Positions 17,043 through 17,821 of a stretch of DNA of 17,821 bases are shown here, piece by piece (the first letter of the stretch is position 1; every line of letters begins with the position of its first letter). Both the position numbers and the translations under genes were made by a program. The DNA is from Enterococcaceae bacterium (GTDB taxonomy: Bacteria > Bacillota > Bacilli > Lactobacillales > Catellicoccaceae): positions 1-17,821 of the forward strand of contig JASLFJ010000118.1 of assembly GCA_030150665.1 (NCBI GenBank), given 5' to 3'. The notes beneath the pieces are model-generated. The model made no database searches. It was given only the letters and a program-made list of their open reading frames with translations, and had not been told where the DNA came from.

Positions 17043-17465
17043 TTATTCTACGTTAATCCCCATGCTTCGTGCAGTCCCTTCAACCATACGCATCGCTGCT
17101 TCAACAGATGCAGCATTTAGGTCTGCCATTTTAGTTTCAGCAATTTCTTTAACTTGATCTTTTGTCACTGTTGCTACTTTTTTCTGATTAGGCTCTCCTG
17201 AACCTTTTTCAATTTTAGCAGCTTTTTTTAGTAATACAGCAGCAGGTGGTGTTTTTGTAATAAATGTAAATGAACGGTCTTCATAAACACTAATCACTAC
17301 AGGAATAATTAAACCTGCTTGATCTGCAGTTTTTGCATTAAATTCTTTACAAAAACCCATAATATTAATTCCTGCTTGACCTAATGCAGGACCTACAGGG
17401 GGCGCTGGATTCGCTTTTCCTGCTGGAATTTGTAATTTTACGATTTTTTCTACTTTTTTTGCCAC
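17043..17465 (-). CDS. rplK: 50S ribosomal protein L11
   Basis: Component of the GTPase-associated region of the 50S subunit, binding 23S rRNA helices 43-44 at the stalk base. It is 140 residues from the GTG start at 17465, against the usual 141. The start region reads AKKVEKIVKLQIPAGKANPAPPVGPALGQAGINIMGFCKEFN, the family's best-conserved stretch. The C-terminal RNA-binding domain ends VEGTARSMGINVE. The GTG is eight bases after AAGGAGG; the reading frame upstream to 17531 is the regulatory leader. It is first in the rplK-rplA operon. Confidence 0.97.
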   Translation of the reverse strand: MAKKVEKIVKLQIPAGKANPAPPVGPALGQAGINIMGFCKEFNAKTADQAGLIIPVVISVYEDRSFTFITKTPPAAVLLKKAAKIEKGSGEPNQKKVATVTKDQVKEIAETKMADLNAASVEAAMRMVEGTARSMGINVE

Positions 17466-17488
17466 GAGACATACCTCCTTGAGTCCGT

Positions 17489-17531
17489 GATGTGGTTTAA
17501 TGGAGTTTAGAATATTTCTCCTCCCACACAT
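17489..17531 (-). promoter_or_regulatory. Probable L1-binding leader element before rplK
   Basis: On the minus strand UGUGGGAG (17528-17521) pairs with CUCC (17505-17502) and CCACA (17495-17491), leaving AUUAAA unpaired between the two on the 3' side. The pattern GUGGGAG...CC-A/U-rich-CCAC matches the element before rplA and the 23S rRNA L1 site. It lies within the rplK 5' leader, just upstream of its Shine-Dalgarno. Binding by free L1 protein to repress the operon is the known mechanism in E. coli; its action here is inferred. Confidence 0.62.
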
Positions 17532-17557
17532 TCTTTGTATCTTTAAAAGAAAAAGAA

Positions 17558-17573
17558 GTATGCAAATGCATAC
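17558..17573 (-). terminator. Palindrome between the rplK promoter and leader: terminator of the upstream gene, or operator
   Basis: GTATGCA-TT-TGCATAC on the minus strand, a perfect 7-bp palindrome, is followed by TTCTTTTTCTTTT. It would be a reasonable intrinsic terminator for the acidic-protein gene that stops at 17633. However, it lies exactly at the predicted start of the rplK transcript, so it could equally be a protein-binding operator or a 5'-end stabilising hairpin. Confidence 0.5.
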
Positions 17574-17580
17574 TCTTTAA

Positions 17581-17609
17581 AATATAATCTATTATTAGAA
17601 AAAAATCAA
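17581..17609 (-). promoter_or_regulatory. Promoter of the rplK-rplA operon
   Basis: On the minus strand TTGATT (17609-17604), a 17-base spacer and TATATT (17586-17581). Transcription should begin near 17574, giving an rplK leader of about 110 bases that contains the palindrome and the L1-like element. Confidence 0.65.
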
Positions 17610-17632
17610 GATATTTTTATGATTTTTTATCA

Positions 17633-17821
17633 TTATTCATCTTGTAATAATTCATATATTTCAATAGCTACTAAATCTATATCATCAAATTGATAAACTT
17701 GCTGACTCTGTGTCTCAGTCATTTCAAACATTTGTTCTGCTGGAGCATAAGCAACAACACACTTTTCTTCTCCCTGTTTTTCAAAACGACGTGTTTGCAC
17801 TTCATTATCTTCTGCTGATTC
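17633..17821 (-). CDS. Unidentified acidic protein, C-terminal 62 residues only
   Basis: The frame is open from the window edge (17821) to a TAA at 17635-17633 and encodes 62 residues beginning ESAEDNEVQTRRFEKQG and ending IEIYELLQDE. The visible part is strongly acidic at both ends, contains a short beta-like stretch (CVVAYAPAE) and no membrane segment or motif that I recognise. In many Firmicutes secE-nusG precedes rplK, but this is not the NusG C-terminus (no KOW motif). It is followed by a possible terminator and then by the rplK promoter, so it is probably a separate transcription unit. That it is a gene is supported by the clean open frame on the same strand as its neighbours; function is unknown. 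Confidence 0.55.
   Translation of the reverse strand, partial: ESAEDNEVQTRRFEKQGEEKCVVAYAPAEQMFEMTETQSQQVYQFDDIDLVAIEIYELLQDE

Overview
The window is AT-rich DNA from a low-GC Firmicute. Gene content, strong AGGAGG-type ribosome binding sites, GTG starts and the gene orders secG-est-rnr, uvrB-uvrA, dnaG-sigA and rplK-rplA all fit Bacillota. A gut-type Erysipelotrichia relative is my best guess, but no marker here fixes the genus. Almost every gene is housekeeping and lies on the minus strand. The one plus-strand gene is a magnesium-transport ATPase with an unusually elaborate leader. There are no mobile elements, CRISPR arrays, tRNAs or rRNAs.

Layout, left to right. 1-2434 (minus): RNase R (cut by the window edge), a carboxylesterase and SecG, i.e. 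the Firmicute secG-est-rnr cluster, read from SecG towards RNase R, with an intrinsic terminator between secG and est. 2435-3248 is a long non-coding stretch. It holds a strong plus-strand promoter (2701-2729), an M-box Mg2+ riboswitch (about 2765-2925), its terminator (3048-3090), a possible 17-codon leader ORF (3133-3186), and a pair of mutually exclusive helices that reach the ribosome binding site of the next gene. 3249-5915 (plus) is mgtA, closed by back-to-back terminators at 5936-6047. 6089-9147 (minus) is dnaG-sigA, with an extra promoter just before sigA. 9239-16143 (minus) runs radC, uvrB, uvrA, tyrS. uvrA carries a one-base deletion that splits it in two reading frames. 16253-17465 (minus) is rplK-rplA, with an RNA element resembling the 23S rRNA binding site of protein L1 before each gene. 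17633-17821 is the C-terminal end of an unidentified acidic protein.

How it works together. The minus-strand genes cover replication priming and the primary sigma factor, nucleotide excision repair, tyrosine charging, ribosomal stalk-base and L1-arm proteins, protein export and RNA decay. The mgtA leader looks like two checkpoints in series. First, the M-box decides between the terminator and a 14-bp antiterminator built from the aptamer itself. Second, the leader ORF (MDDHECRLKQIGFSTVI) ends inside one arm of a hairpin, and the other arm can instead pair with the mgtA Shine-Dalgarno. This has the logic of enterobacterial mgtL-type leaders, placed downstream of a Firmicute M-box. It is the most interesting item in the window. 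The complementarities are read directly from the sequence; the regulatory interpretation is inference.
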